The position numbers and the translations under genes were made by a program. Source: Bacteroidia bacterium (GTDB lineage Bacteria > Bacteroidota > Bacteroidia > Flavobacteriales > Flavobacteriaceae). Taken from it: DNA of 64,000 bases. The notes below the pieces were generated by a model. That model saw nothing but the letters and a program-made list of their open reading frames with translations. It did not search any database and was not told the origin of the DNA. The DNA lies in contig JAUIBW010000006.1 of the NCBI GenBank assembly GCA_030427585.1, positions 62,001-126,000 on the forward strand, given 5' to 3'. Below, piece by piece: positions 9,051-18,170 of the stretch; positions within the stretch are counted from its first letter, which is position 1, and each line of letters opens with the position of its first letter.

Positions 9051-9474
9051 TTAGAATTGATAACGAATCCCTAATCCAAATTCTGTATGAGGATATGCCG
9101 AAGTGGAGTTGTTATCATATTTGGCAAAAAGTATTCCAGGCCTTATATCTAACGAAATTTGTATTGGAATTTTTGGATTGTATTCAATTCCACCATTGAC
9201 CATTAATCCTAAAGTTACTCCACCACCTACAACAAGTATTCCCAAATCAAACTCTAATCTACTTTTCCTGCAATACCAAGTTGGTAGGAAATACTGATAC
9301 CGCCACTATCACCATTTATTTCATCGTCATCTTCATTATCATCATGACCATCAAAGTGAATAGTGATAGCTTCTGTTCGAACCCCAAGAGTGTGTTTAGA
9401 AAATTCTTGTGATTGAGTGGTATTTACAATCAATGCAAAAACTGCAAAAATTAAACATGTTTTTTGTACATCAT
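9051..9474 (-). pseudogene. Decayed third copy of the barrel family
   Basis: An ATG at 9474 opens MMYKKHV and hits a stop after a run of six A's. A different frame continues the signal peptide and mature start as CLIFAVFALIVNTTQSQEFS and KHTLGVRTEA, matching paralogue 2. That frame stops after AGKVD near 9256. A one-base shift restores family sequence (SRLEFDLGI...GGIEYNPKIPIQISLDIRP...GLGIRYQF). Relative to the intact copies about 40 central residues, including the LNWYVGPG block, are missing. Two frameshifts plus a deletion make a functional product very unlikely. The 64-aa ORF in the track is only the last fragment. Confidence 0.82.
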
Positions 9475-9604
9475 AAAAAAGGTTAGTAGTAACAACAACA
9501 GGTTTTATTGGGACATCGCAAATATGTCACAAGGTTTTTAAGGAAAAGTCACGGTTTTCGGGGATATTGAAAAAGTAATAACAATAAAACGTGAGAAAAA
9601 CAGG

Positions 9605-10471
9605 TTATAATTTTCTGAGAGATGTAATTACCTGGTTGGTAATAAAAGAAGCTTGTAGGGCTTCGGGATCAATTTCTAAACTATCGGCCTCTTCAATAGA
9701 TTCTTCATAAGCTTTCATAGATTCATTCTCATAGTGTACTAGTTTCCATGCTGCATCATGATATTCTAACGAAGTTAGATTTTCTATCCAGTCTCCAGAA
9801 TTTAAATATATGCAAGATCCGTTTTTATCGTCGTATTCCCGCATTTGAGGTTGATGAATATGACCACATACTACGTAGCTATACTTATTCTTAACGGCTA
9901 ACTCTGCAGCAACATCTTCGAAATCATTAATATACTTGACAGCTTTTTTTACACTATTTTTAATTTTCTTTGAAAGAGAGAATTTTTCTTTTCCCATACG
10001 TACCAGAAACCAATTAATAGCTTGGTTAAAAAGAATTAGCATATCATATCCCCAACCACCTAATTTGGCTAACCATTTTGCGTTTTGAATTGAAGCATCA
10101 AAAACATCCCCATGAAAAAACCATGCTTTTTTACCATCTAATTCTAATACAAGTTTATCAACCAATTTAAAATTTCCCATTTGAGTATCACTAAACTTGC
10201 GAAGCATCTCATCATGATTGCCTGTGATATAGATAACCTCTGTTCCTTTTGAAGCAAACGAAATAATCTTTTTGATAACTTTAAGATGAGATTTTGGAAA
10301 ATATCGTTTTCTAAATTGCCAGATATCTATAATATCACCATTAAGAATAAGAGTTTTTGGTTTGATACTGTTTAGGTAGTTGAGAAGCTCTTTTGCATGA
10401 CAGCCATAAGTACCAAGATGGATATCCGAAATTACAACAAGCTCTATAATACGTTTTTTCATATAAAACAT
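9605..10471 (-). CDS. LpxH-like metallophosphoesterase
   Basis: This is a calcineurin-like phosphoesterase of the UDP-2,3-diacylglucosamine pyrophosphatase type, which makes lipid X in lipid A synthesis on the inner membrane. The metal motifs run in order: SDIHLG (near residue 16), NGDIIDIW, GNHDE, FHGDVFD and CGHIHQP. Length is 288 aa, a little longer than E. coli LpxH (240 aa) because of a C-terminal acidic tail. The start may be the first Met or MKKRIIE three codons in. It is divergent from aroC. The LpxH function is plausible but other COG2908-type enzymes have the same motifs. Confidence 0.85.
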   Translation of the reverse strand: MFYMKKRIIELVVISDIHLGTYGCHAKELLNYLNSIKPKTLILNGDIIDIWQFRKRYFPKSHLKVIKKIISFASKGTEVIYITGNHDEMLRKFSDTQMGNFKLVDKLVLELDGKKAWFFHGDVFDASIQNAKWLAKLGGWGYDMLILFNQAINWFLVRMGKEKFSLSKKIKNSVKKAVKYINDFEDVAAELAVKNKYSYVVCGHIHQPQMREYDDKNGSCIYLNSGDWIENLTSLEYHDAAWKLVHYENESMKAYEESIEEADSLEIDPEALQASFITNQVITSLRKL

Positions 10472-10702
10472 AATAGTTACACAAAGAAAAGAACGGATTA
10501 TAAATCATAGATTAAGAAAGTATAAGCATATTGTTATGTGGTCTTTAAGAATTAAGTTATAATATTAATTTGAGATTAAGGAGCCTTTGGCTTGATACTG
10601 AGAATAAAAGAATTTAAATTTTGATGATGATATGATTTATTATTAACAAATAGATTCAATTTTTGCAAATGAATCCTAATTTTTTATATGATAATACTAC
10701 TG

Positions 10703-10710
10703 TATTTTTG
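10703..10710 (+). promoter_or_regulatory. Candidate -7 box for aroC
   Basis: TATTTTTG matches TAnnTTTG 35 bases ahead of the aroC ATG. A second match, TACATTTG, lies at 10723-10730 but would leave a very short leader, so the first is preferred. Confidence 0.45.
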
Positions 10711-10745
10711 AAGATTAAAAATTACATTTGCTAAAAATTGTATGC

Positions 10746-11810
10746 ATGGCAGGAAATACATTTGGTAATCTATTTAAGGTTACTACTTTTGGAGAATCAC
10801 ATGGAGTAGCAATTGGCGGAGTCATCGATGGCTGCCCAGCTGGTGTAACACTTGACTTAGATGCTATTCAACAAGAACTTGATCGTCGTAAACCTGGTCA
10901 GTCGGCTATTGTTACGCAACGTAAAGAACCCGATACTGTTGAGTTTTATTCTGGTATTTTTGATGGTGTTACAACGGGAACCCCGATAGGTTTTGCAATC
11001 AAAAATGCAAATCAAAAATCTAAAGATTATTCTCATATTAAAGATTCTTATCGACCGTCTCATGCAGATTATACCTATGATCAAAAATATGGTATTAGAG
11101 ATTATAGAGGAGGAGGACGCTCTTCTGCTCGCGAAACAGCAAGTAGAGTCGTAGCAGGAGCAATAGCTAAGCAAGTGTTGTCTGATATAAAATTTCAGGC
11201 CTATGTAAGTGGTGTTGGCCCCATCAAATTAGAAAAAAACCATACCGAACTTGATTTATCATTAACCGAAAGTAATATTGTGCGATGCCCAGACCCTGAG
11301 ATGGCTTCAGAAATGGAACATTATATCAAACAAATTAGGAAAGAAGGAGATACTGTTGGCGGAATTGTAAGTTGCGCCATTTCTGGTGTGCCAGTAGGGT
11401 TAGGAGAACCAGCTTTTGATAAGCTACATGCCGAATTAGGGAAAGCAATGCTATCTATTAATGCAGTTAAAGGATTTGAATATGGCAGTGGTTTTGCAGG
11501 ATCAGAGCTAAAAGGAAGTGAGCATAATGATCTTTTTAATACCGATGGAACTACAAAAACAAACCTATCTGGAGGTATACAAGGAGGGATTTCTAATGGG
11601 ATGGATATCTATTTTAATGTAGCTTTTAAGCCGGTGGCTACAATCATGCAGGATCAGGAAACTATCGATAAAGATGGTAATATCGTCACTATGCAGGGAA
11701 AAGGGAGACATGACCCTTGTGTAGTTCCCAGAGCAGTACCTATCGTAGAAGCTATGGCCGCCTTAGTACTTGTTGATTATTGGTTAATGAATAGAACAAT
11801 TAAGAAATAA
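10746..11810 (+). CDS. aroC: Chorismate synthase
   Basis: The enzyme turns EPSP into chorismate, the last shared step of aromatic amino-acid synthesis, and needs reduced FMN. Signatures seen are [18 protein letters not shown] at the N-terminus, the RxxGxxSAR-type block [15 protein letters not shown] near residue 120, and [20 protein letters not shown] near the C-terminus. The ORF-track start is a TTG at 10728; I use the ATG at 10746 (MAGNTFG), which gives 354 aa, typical for the family. It is a single gene here; aroQ lies 28 kb away in this window. Confidence 0.97.
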   Translation: MAGNTFGNLFKVTTFGESHGVAIGGVIDGCPAGVTLDLDAIQQELDRRKPGQSAIVTQRKEPDTVEFYSGIFDGVTTGTPIGFAIKNANQKSKDYSHIKDSYRPSHADYTYDQKYGIRDYRGGGRSSARETASRVVAGAIAKQVLSDIKFQAYVSGVGPIKLEKNHTELDLSLTESNIVRCPDPEMASEMEHYIKQIRKEGDTVGGIVSCAISGVPVGLGEPAFDKLHAELGKAMLSINAVKGFEYGSGFAGSELKGSEHNDLFNTDGTTKTNLSGGIQGGISNGMDIYFNVAFKPVATIMQDQETIDKDGNIVTMQGKGRHDPCVVPRAVPIVEAMAALVLVDYWLMNRTIKK

Positions 11811-11975
11811 ATTAATACAGAACCATGTAGTTTTAATGTGTAGAACGATTAGAATAGAACTCTTATATGCTAAAAAAACCGATGTTTTATTTTGTATTTC
11901 GCAATTTCTACCCCTTTTTATTATTTTAAATTTATATATTGGACGCTGTTTTGTCTTAAAAATTAAATTCTTCAC

Positions 11976-13298
11976 ATGAAAAAAATAGCACTGCATTGGA
12001 AAATTATGATCGGAATGATATTAGGTATATTATTCGGATTTTTAATGACAACATTTTCATGGGGAAAAGAATTTACAGGAGATTGGATTGCACCTTTTGG
12101 GACCATATTTGTAAATTTATTGAAACTAATTGCGGTTCCGTTAATTTTGGCTTCTTTAATCAAAGGAATCTCTGATCTAAAAGATATTTCTAAATTTAAA
12201 CTGATAGGAGGAAGAACTATCATTATTTATATCTTAACTACAGTAATTGCAATAACTATTGGTTTACTAATGGTCAATGCTTTTAAACCAGGAAATGGAA
12301 TTACTCCCGAGACTATAGAAAAACTAAGTACAGAATACGCTGGTAATGCTAAAATATCAGAACGTATTGCCGAAGCAAGTAGACAAAAAGAAAGCGGTCC
12401 TTTGCAGTTTATTGTTGATATGGTTCCTCAAAATGCTTTTAAAGCAATGAGCAATAATAAGATGATGTTGCAGGTGATATTCTTTGCAATTTTCCTGGGT
12501 ATTAGTATGTTATTAATAAAACCTTCACAATCAGAACCTCTTAAAAAATTCTTTGATAGTTTAAATGATGTAGTGTTAAAGATGGTTGATTTGATTATGC
12601 TTACGGCACCATATGCTGTTTTTGCATTATTAGCTAATGTAGTAGTTACTTCTGATGATCCTGATATATTATTAGCATTATTAAAATATGCTGGTGTTGT
12701 AATATTTGGATTAGCATTAATGATCATATTCTATTGTATATTAGTTGCTGTTATTACTAAGAAATCTCCATTGTGGTTTTTAAAGGAAATTAGCCCTGCA
12801 CAATTATTAGCATTTTCGACAAGTTCTAGTGCAGCTACGCTTCCTGTTACCATGGAAAGAGTAGAGGAACATATCGGTGTAGATAAAGAAGTATCCAGTT
12901 TTGTATTACCGGTTGGTGCTACTATCAATATGGATGGAACCAGTTTGTATCAGGCGGTAGCTTCAGTATTTATTATGCAAGTGCTTTGGCCCGAAGGATT
13001 AACCTTTAGTAATCAAATTACTATTGTACTAACAGCTTTATTAGCTTCAATAGGATCCGCGGCTGTTCCCGGAGCAGGAATGGTAATGTTGGTTATTGTA
13101 TTAGAAGCAATTGGTTTCCCGTCGGATAAATTACCTATCGGTTTAGCGCTAATCTTTGCAGTAGACAGACCTTTAGATATGTTAAGAACAACGGTTAATG
13201 TTACCGGAGACGCTACTGTGTCTATGATTGTAGCAAAATCGGTTGGGAAATTAGGAGAACCCAACGTAAAAGAATGGGACGATGATTATCAAGGGTAA
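11976..13298 (+). CDS. Dicarboxylate/amino acid:cation symporter (DAACS family)
   Basis: This is an inner-membrane secondary transporter of the GltP/DctA/GltPh family, importing glutamate, aspartate or C4-dicarboxylates with Na+ or H+. It is 440 aa with eight predicted membrane segments. The family hairpin motif is STSSSAATLPVTM (near residue 285), NMDGTSLYQAV follows near 320, and the substrate-site helix carries the Asp/Arg-containing AVDRPLDMLRTTVNVTGD near 395. It faces the LysR gene tail to tail. Substrate cannot be read from the sequence; acidic amino acids are likely. Confidence 0.92.
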   Translation: MKKIALHWKIMIGMILGILFGFLMTTFSWGKEFTGDWIAPFGTIFVNLLKLIAVPLILASLIKGISDLKDISKFKLIGGRTIIIYILTTVIAITIGLLMVNAFKPGNGITPETIEKLSTEYAGNAKISERIAEASRQKESGPLQFIVDMVPQNAFKAMSNNKMMLQVIFFAIFLGISMLLIKPSQSEPLKKFFDSLNDVVLKMVDLIMLTAPYAVFALLANVVVTSDDPDILLALLKYAGVVIFGLALMIIFYCILVAVITKKSPLWFLKEISPAQLLAFSTSSSAATLPVTMERVEEHIGVDKEVSSFVLPVGATINMDGTSLYQAVASVFIMQVLWPEGLTFSNQITIVLTALLASIGSAAVPGAGMVMLVIVLEAIGFPSDKLPIGLALIFAVDRPLDMLRTTVNVTGDATVSMIVAKSVGKLGEPNVKEWDDDYQG

Positions 13299-13327
13299 AT
13301 TAAATTAAACTTGATTAATTGTTTTAT

Positions 13328-14209
13328 TTAATTAACAGCCCAGTTTTTAAGTAATTCAAATAATAGCGGATATTCGGCTTCTCTTTCGGGGTTCCACATC
13401 ATGGTGAGTTGTGCCTTCTGTTTTATATCTTTCAATTCAATAATTTTTATAGGAAACTCATGTCCCTGTAATGAAGATACAGGTTCGAAAGAAATTCCTA
13501 ATCCAGCTTCGACAAGTCTGAAACTAGTACTTGCAGAATCTGTTTCGTGAACAATTTTTGGAGCAAAACCAGCATCAATACAGATAGATTCTAGGATGTG
13601 AACATAATTCGGGCCATCTGCTACCGACGGAAATATAAACTCCTCATTAGAGAAAACAGAAAAATCGGTATAATTATGTTTATCAACAGGGTGATCTTCG
13701 GGTAGAAGTATCAAAAAATTATCAATACGAAGCACTTTGCTTTTTAGATTAAAAGGTACCATCGGATTTGTGGCAAAACCAATATCTAATTCGTTTTGTT
13801 GTAATGCCAGATATTGATCTCGGTTATTCATTTCTTTTAAAACTGCTTTTATACCAGGTATTTGACAATTAATTGTTTTTAGAATTTCGGGTAGGATAGT
13901 CTGCATTATAGAATGTGTAAATCCTATATTAATCTCTCCGGCGTGCCCATTATGAATATTAACGGTTTGCTTTTTTAGTCTTTCTAATTGAGCAAGTTGT
14001 TTTTTAACTTCTTTTACAAAATGTTGCCCGGCAGGAGTAAGTTTTACGTTACGTTTATCTCTTATAAATATAATAGCTCCAATCTGTTCTTCTAACTGTT
14101 TAATTTGTCTGCTTAAAGCCGGTTGAACAATGTTTAGTTCTTCTGCTGCTCTTGTGAAATTTAATTTCTCTGATAATATAACCGCACTTTTTAATTGTTG
14201 AAGCGTCAT
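13328..14209 (-). CDS. LysR-family transcriptional regulator
   Basis: A 293-aa regulator with an N-terminal winged HTH (LQQLKSAVILSEKLNFTRAA, then ELNIVQPALSRQIKQLEEQ) and a periplasmic-binding-protein-like effector domain (from ~90). It is divergent from the PLP decarboxylase at 14467, the standard arrangement for a LysR protein and its target. A perfect inverted repeat sits between the two genes. The effector is unknown. Confidence 0.93.
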   Translation of the reverse strand: MTLQQLKSAVILSEKLNFTRAAEELNIVQPALSRQIKQLEEQIGAIIFIRDKRNVKLTPAGQHFVKEVKKQLAQLERLKKQTVNIHNGHAGEINIGFTHSIMQTILPEILKTINCQIPGIKAVLKEMNNRDQYLALQQNELDIGFATNPMVPFNLKSKVLRIDNFLILLPEDHPVDKHNYTDFSVFSNEEFIFPSVADGPNYVHILESICIDAGFAPKIVHETDSASTSFRLVEAGLGISFEPVSSLQGHEFPIKIIELKDIKQKAQLTMMWNPEREAEYPLLFELLKNWAVN

Positions 14210-14319
14210 TTATTACTTTTTGTTATTAATTTATCAAAATTAAATATTTTTTATTATAAATGTAGATAGCTAATTTTGGAATGTTTAAATGTTTATTTAA
14301 TTCATTGCGCATATTAGAG

Positions 14320-14423
14320 AATTAGTGATCAGAACTTGTCAGCCTGCCATTCTGGTAGATTGTCTTAATGTAGTTGATACTTTTCTGCTTGTTATACAGG
14401 CTGACAAGTTCTGATCACTAATT
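14320..14423. repeat. Perfect 27-bp inverted repeat with 50-bp centre
   Basis: The left arm (14320-14346, starting AATTAGTGATCAGAACTTGT) is an exact reverse complement of the right arm (14397-14423), with a 50-base spacer. It lies wholly in the gap between the divergent LysR and decarboxylase genes. The length and perfection are beyond a normal LysR box and there is no U-run. Options are a MITE-like insertion, a structured leader of the decarboxylase mRNA, or a large operator. No clear target-site duplication is seen. Confidence 0.9.
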
Positions 14424-14466
14424 TTTCATATGTACACTATTAAAAGACCTAATTCTAATACGAAAC

Positions 14467-15909
14467 ATGCAGAATACAATACCAAAAACAGATATATTAG
14501 AAAAAGCTTACGATCCTTCAGATTTCAGAAAGATGGGACATCAAGTTATTGATTTACTGGCAGATCACTTAGAAAAGGTTCAGACCGATCGAGAACATCC
14601 TGTACTACCTTTTCGCAATCCCGAAGAAGAATTATCCTACTGGAAACAAGATTTTTCTTCAGATTCAGGAACATTAGATGTGTTTAAAAGTATTTTGGAT
14701 CACTCAGTTCAGGTGCATCACCCAAGATATATTGGTCATCAGGTTGCAGTTCCTGCATTGATTTCAACTTTGGCTGGATTGATGTCTGATTTATTAAATA
14801 ACGGTACCGGTGTATATGAAATGGGAATGGCAGCTAATGCAATTGAAAAGATCGTTACTGATTTCGTAGCACAAAGAATTGGATATACTGCAAAGACTTC
14901 TGGTTTTCTTACTTCTGGAGGTACTTTGGCTAATCTTACGGCACTATTAGCAGCACGTAAAGCTAAAGCTCCATCTGGCGTTTGGGAACAGGGGCATCGG
15001 GAAAAATTGGCAGTTATGGTTTCTGAAGAAGCACATTATTGTATTGATAGAGCGGCCAGAATTCTTGGCTTAGGTAGCGAAGGAATTATTAAAGTACCAG
15101 TGGATATAGATTTTAAAATAGATACAAGTGTGCTAGATACATATTTGGATAAAGCTAAATCTGATGGTTTTCATGTGATTGCACTTATCGGTTGTGCGTG
15201 TTCTACAGCCACAGGGTCATATGATGATTTAGAAGCATTAGCTGATTTTGCAGAACTAAATAACTTGTGGTTTCACATAGATGGAGCACATGGTGGTGGA
15301 GTAGTGTTTTCAAAAAAATATCAACATTTAACTAATGGAATATCTCGTGCTGATTCTGTAGTTATAGATTTTCATAAAATGTTAATGACTCCCGCATTAA
15401 ACACAGCATTAATTTTTAAGAAAGAAGAAAATGCTTATCAAACATTTGCTCAAAAAGCCCAATACCTTTGGGATTCTCAACATACCAGAGAATGGCACAA
15501 TTCGGGAAAACGAACTTTTGAATGTACAAAATTAATGATGTCTATTAAGGTATATACCATTCTTAAGACATATGGAGAAGAGATATTCGAAAAGAATATT
15601 AATAAACTTTATGATCTGGGTTCGGTCTTTGCAAAAATGGTAAGAGAACGACCTTCTTTTGAATTAGCGCTGGAGCCAGAAGCTAATATTGTTAATTTTA
15701 GATATTTCAAAACAGATTATGAAGATCTTAATACTCTTAATAATGCTATTCGCCAATGGTTAGTGAAATCAGGTAAGTTTTATATTGTTCAGACCACAAT
15801 AGGAGAGCATCGTTATTTAAGAACTACGATTATGAATCCATTAACTCAGGAAGATGATCTACGAGCCCTTTTGGATGAAATAGAACATATTGCAAAAACT
15901 TTGATATAA
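14467..15909 (+). CDS. PLP-dependent group II decarboxylase
   Basis: This 480-aa protein belongs to the glutamate / 2,4-diaminobutyrate / aromatic amino-acid decarboxylase family, which removes CO2 from an amino acid using PLP. Motifs: HPRYIGHQVAVPALISTLAG near residue 80, SGGTLANLTAL near 155, the PLP-ring Asp in HIDGAHGGG near 270, and the Schiff-base Lys in DFHKMLMTPALN near 300. The C-terminal domain includes RTFECTKLMMSIKVYTIL. The substrate is undecided; diaminobutyrate or an aromatic amino acid is as likely as glutamate. The divergent LysR and the nearby amino-acid symporter suggest an inducible decarboxylation/transport unit. Confidence 0.88.
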   Translation: MQNTIPKTDILEKAYDPSDFRKMGHQVIDLLADHLEKVQTDREHPVLPFRNPEEELSYWKQDFSSDSGTLDVFKSILDHSVQVHHPRYIGHQVAVPALISTLAGLMSDLLNNGTGVYEMGMAANAIEKIVTDFVAQRIGYTAKTSGFLTSGGTLANLTALLAARKAKAPSGVWEQGHREKLAVMVSEEAHYCIDRAARILGLGSEGIIKVPVDIDFKIDTSVLDTYLDKAKSDGFHVIALIGCACSTATGSYDDLEALADFAELNNLWFHIDGAHGGGVVFSKKYQHLTNGISRADSVVIDFHKMLMTPALNTALIFKKEENAYQTFAQKAQYLWDSQHTREWHNSGKRTFECTKLMMSIKVYTILKTYGEEIFEKNINKLYDLGSVFAKMVRERPSFELALEPEANIVNFRYFKTDYEDLNTLNNAIRQWLVKSGKFYIVQTTIGEHRYLRTTIMNPLTQEDDLRALLDEIEHIAKTLI

Positions 15910-16022
15910 TCAGAATTTGATAATGATATGATTACAGGTTTTGATATTTAACATTTATTAACGCAACGTATACTAAATGTAATTCATCTACTGTTATATA
16001 GTAGTAACCAAAAATAATAGAG

Positions 16023-16436
16023 ATGAAACATTTTATTTGTGTAGTATTCTTGTTTGTAATAATAGGTTGTGATAGCGATGATGATGTTACTCCAGTTAAT
16101 CCTCCTTCTAACCCATCTGGTTTGATAGGGATTTGGAATTTAGTAAATGTTACAGGAGGTTTTTCTGGTATAAATGATGATTTTGAAAAAGGTGTTATAG
16201 TTTGGGATTTTGATGATACCAAAAAAAGAGTAGAAGTAACTAATAATAACGCGGCTAATTCTTCTACCGAAGATTTGTTTCCAACAGGGGTTTATACTTT
16301 TTCTATTGTTACCATAAATGGTAATAAAGAACTGATCGTTAACGAAAGAAACTTAGGTAATTTTGAGATTACAACTAATGAATTTATTGTTGACGAACAG
16401 TTTAAAGACGGCTTTCGTTATACATTTCGGCGCTAA
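16023..16436 (+). CDS. Small lipocalin-like lipoprotein
   Basis: A 137-aa protein with a lipoprotein signal peptide (FLFVIIGCDSDDD). The acidic SDDD directly after the Cys resembles the Bacteroidota lipoprotein export signal, so it may be surface exposed. The rest, with LIGIWNLVNVTGGF and several alternating beta strands, looks like the lipocalin-like domain common in flavobacterial lipoproteins. No function can be assigned. Confidence 0.75.
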   Translation: MKHFICVVFLFVIIGCDSDDDVTPVNPPSNPSGLIGIWNLVNVTGGFSGINDDFEKGVIVWDFDDTKKRVEVTNNNAANSSTEDLFPTGVYTFSIVTINGNKELIVNERNLGNFEITTNEFIVDEQFKDGFRYTFRR

Positions 16437-16505
16437 AGGGTAATCTGTTTAACATAGATGACATTTCTTTTATAAAATTGTTTATTTGTTTTACAGGGGA
16501 AAAAC

Positions 16506-16552
16506 CCCCTTAGCATTCTTAGTCGAAATCCCCTTACGCCGTATCATTCTTA
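16506..16552 (+). repeat. Tandem CCCCTTA...ATTCTTA motif
   Basis: Two units follow each other: CCCCTTAGCATTCTTA (16506-16521) and CCCCTTACGCCGTATCATTCTTA (16530-16552). The second carries seven extra bases. They lie 38 bases ahead of the small ORF at 16590. The arrangement suggests a direct-repeat binding site for a dimeric regulator, but the regulator is unknown. Confidence 0.45.
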
Positions 16553-16589
16553 TCAATACATTTGAAGTATCACATAAATACTCATAAAG

Positions 16590-16775
16590 ATGAAACGGCT
16601 TTTACTACCCATAGTGCTTATTGCTTTTGCTGTAATATGTTTAAGTATTGTACATATAGACAATGTTAATAAGTTAGATGCTCAATCCAACGAGCTCAGA
16701 AAAAAATATCAAACAGAATATACAATAAAACATCAAACCAGTGATTCTTCGGTTATTATACCAGAAACCAAATGA
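16590..16775 (+). CDS. Small single-span membrane protein
   Basis: A 61-aa protein. Residues 3-23 (RLLLPIVLIAFAVICLSIVH) form one hydrophobic segment preceded by MK, and the rest is polar and charged (LRKKYQTEYTIKHQT). It could be a membrane-anchored peptide or an uncleaved signal. The start is preceded by ATAAAG and the gene stands alone after a repeated motif. I do not recognise a family; coding status is likely but not certain. Confidence 0.55.
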   Translation: MKRLLLPIVLIAFAVICLSIVHIDNVNKLDAQSNELRKKYQTEYTIKHQTSDSSVIIPETK

Positions 16776-16800
16776 AGAAATATAGATAATGATTCAATTA

Positions 16801-17214
16801 CTATTGATCTATAAAAAGAGCGTTGAGTTCTGGAGTTGGAATCATACAACTTTCTTTTCTACCAAACCATTTATACCTGTTTTTGGCAATAATATCATAA
16901 ATCCAATCTCTAAAGAATCTTGGTAAAACAAGAAAAACCGAAAGTAAGGGATATATACCAGAAAGTTGTTTCGCAATATGCAGAGCAGCCGTAGATTTAT
17001 AGTAGTATGCAACATCAGGCTCAATCAATACTATAGAGTCTAATTTTTTAGGATCTATATTTCGCTCTGCGATTAATCTTTTACCAATTTTGCTTTGTAA
17101 TGGAGCATAGCGAAATACATCATTTTTATCCCGCTTAATAGTAAATAAAATGGCACTGTTGCATAAGTTGCAAACACCATCAAATAATATGATTTTTTTT
17201 CCATTTTCAATCAT
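16801..17214 (-). CDS. DCC-family thiol-disulfide oxidoreductase (DUF393)
   Basis: A 137-aa thioredoxin-fold-like protein with the family-defining DGVCNLC motif near residue 12 (D-x-x-C-x-x-C), followed by RYAPLQSKIGK and FFRDWIYDIIAKNRYKWFG. These proteins are thought to act in thiol-disulfide exchange, but the partner is not known. I use the ATG at 17214 (MIENGKK) because the 13 residues before it in the ORF are an AT-rich extension. It lies downstream of the RmlD-like gene on the same strand. Confidence 0.88.
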   Translation of the reverse strand: MIENGKKIILFDGVCNLCNSAILFTIKRDKNDVFRYAPLQSKIGKRLIAERNIDPKKLDSIVLIEPDVAYYYKSTAALHIAKQLSGIYPLLSVFLVLPRFFRDWIYDIIAKNRYKWFGRKESCMIPTPELNALFIDQ

Positions 17215-17271
17215 AGTACAAAGATAATAGGAATATATATTATTAATAATCAATTATCGATATATTAAGAA

Positions 17272-18087
17272 TCATTTAGCGATTACAGAATCAATAACCT
17301 GTTGCGTAGTAATCTGAAGATTTTTAGGAAGTTTATTGTCTTTTGGTAAAACAGCAAGATAACGATCATTATTAGAATCATAGACTTGCTTAAAAACTGG
17401 GTCATCTAATTGCAAAGCATCACAAATTTCTTTAATTAGATCGAGATGATAAATAAGATCAGTACTTCCAAGATGAAAAACACCTTTCTTACTACGATTA
17501 ATGATATAATGTATTTGTTGTGTTAATTTGGATATCGAAGTTGCATTAATAATAACATTTGGAAAAACTTCTATAGGAGCTTTAAGATCATGCAGAGTTT
17601 TAAGCTCTTGTACTCTTGGAGTAGTAGAACCAAAAACCATAGGTACCCGAGCTATTACATATTTATGAGAAGGTAACCGCATTAGTGCATTTTCAATTTT
17701 GATTTTGAATCTACCAAAAACGCTATCACTAAGGGTTTTATCATATTCGTATGATGGGTAATTGCTAAAAGAATCAAATACATTAGCACTTGAGATAAAA
17801 ACAAGTCGACATTTATGTTTTTGAATCCACTGTATGATACGTTGATGTGCATCTAATTGTGAATCAAAATTACCTCTAAGAGCAGTAATAATAGTAGTAG
17901 GCTTAAGATTGTCTAATAAAATAGAAATATCTTCGAGTTCCATATCATACTGAAAAAACTTTTGATTTTTTTCAAAAAATGGATTATCTGTATGGTATGT
18001 ACCATAAGTATCAAAATAAGAATTAAGCTCTTTATATAGCGCATTTCCTATAAAACCACTGGCTCCTATGATTAAAACTTTCTTCAA
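17272..18087 (-). CDS. RmlD-like SDR sugar reductase/epimerase
   Basis: A 271-aa extended short-chain dehydrogenase. The Rossmann motif GASGFIGNALY starts at residue 8, and the catalytic region shows SSANVFDS and a YxxxK (YEYDK, near residue 135). The layout resembles dTDP-4-dehydrorhamnose reductase (RmlD substrate-binding domain). No rml neighbours are present, so the sugar substrate is unknown. It lies upstream of the DCC gene with a ~57-base gap and may be co-transcribed with it. Confidence 0.8.
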   Translation of the reverse strand: MKKVLIIGASGFIGNALYKELNSYFDTYGTYHTDNPFFEKNQKFFQYDMELEDISILLDNLKPTTIITALRGNFDSQLDAHQRIIQWIQKHKCRLVFISSANVFDSFSNYPSYEYDKTLSDSVFGRFKIKIENALMRLPSHKYVIARVPMVFGSTTPRVQELKTLHDLKAPIEVFPNVIINATSISKLTQQIHYIINRSKKGVFHLGSTDLIYHLDLIKEICDALQLDDPVFKQVYDSNNDRYLAVLPKDNKLPKNLQITTQQVIDSVIAK

Positions 18088-18170
18088 TATTAGTTATGTG
18101 TAAAAAAAATTAAGTTCCAAATATTACTACTGTAACTTTGAAACTTAACTATACTATTTTTATTGTAAAA

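Noticed and set aside
9103-9297. 64-aa plus-strand ORF
   Set aside because: It is antisense to the barrel pseudogene and has no start context or family features.
14304-14314. ATTGCGCATAT shared with the region near 5513
   Set aside because: A short match in AT-rich DNA in two unrelated promoters; too little to call a common operator.
14320-14423. Reading the inverted repeat as an integron attC site or Xer target
   Set aside because: No integrase or cassette array is present and the core GTT/AAC site pattern is not in the right place.
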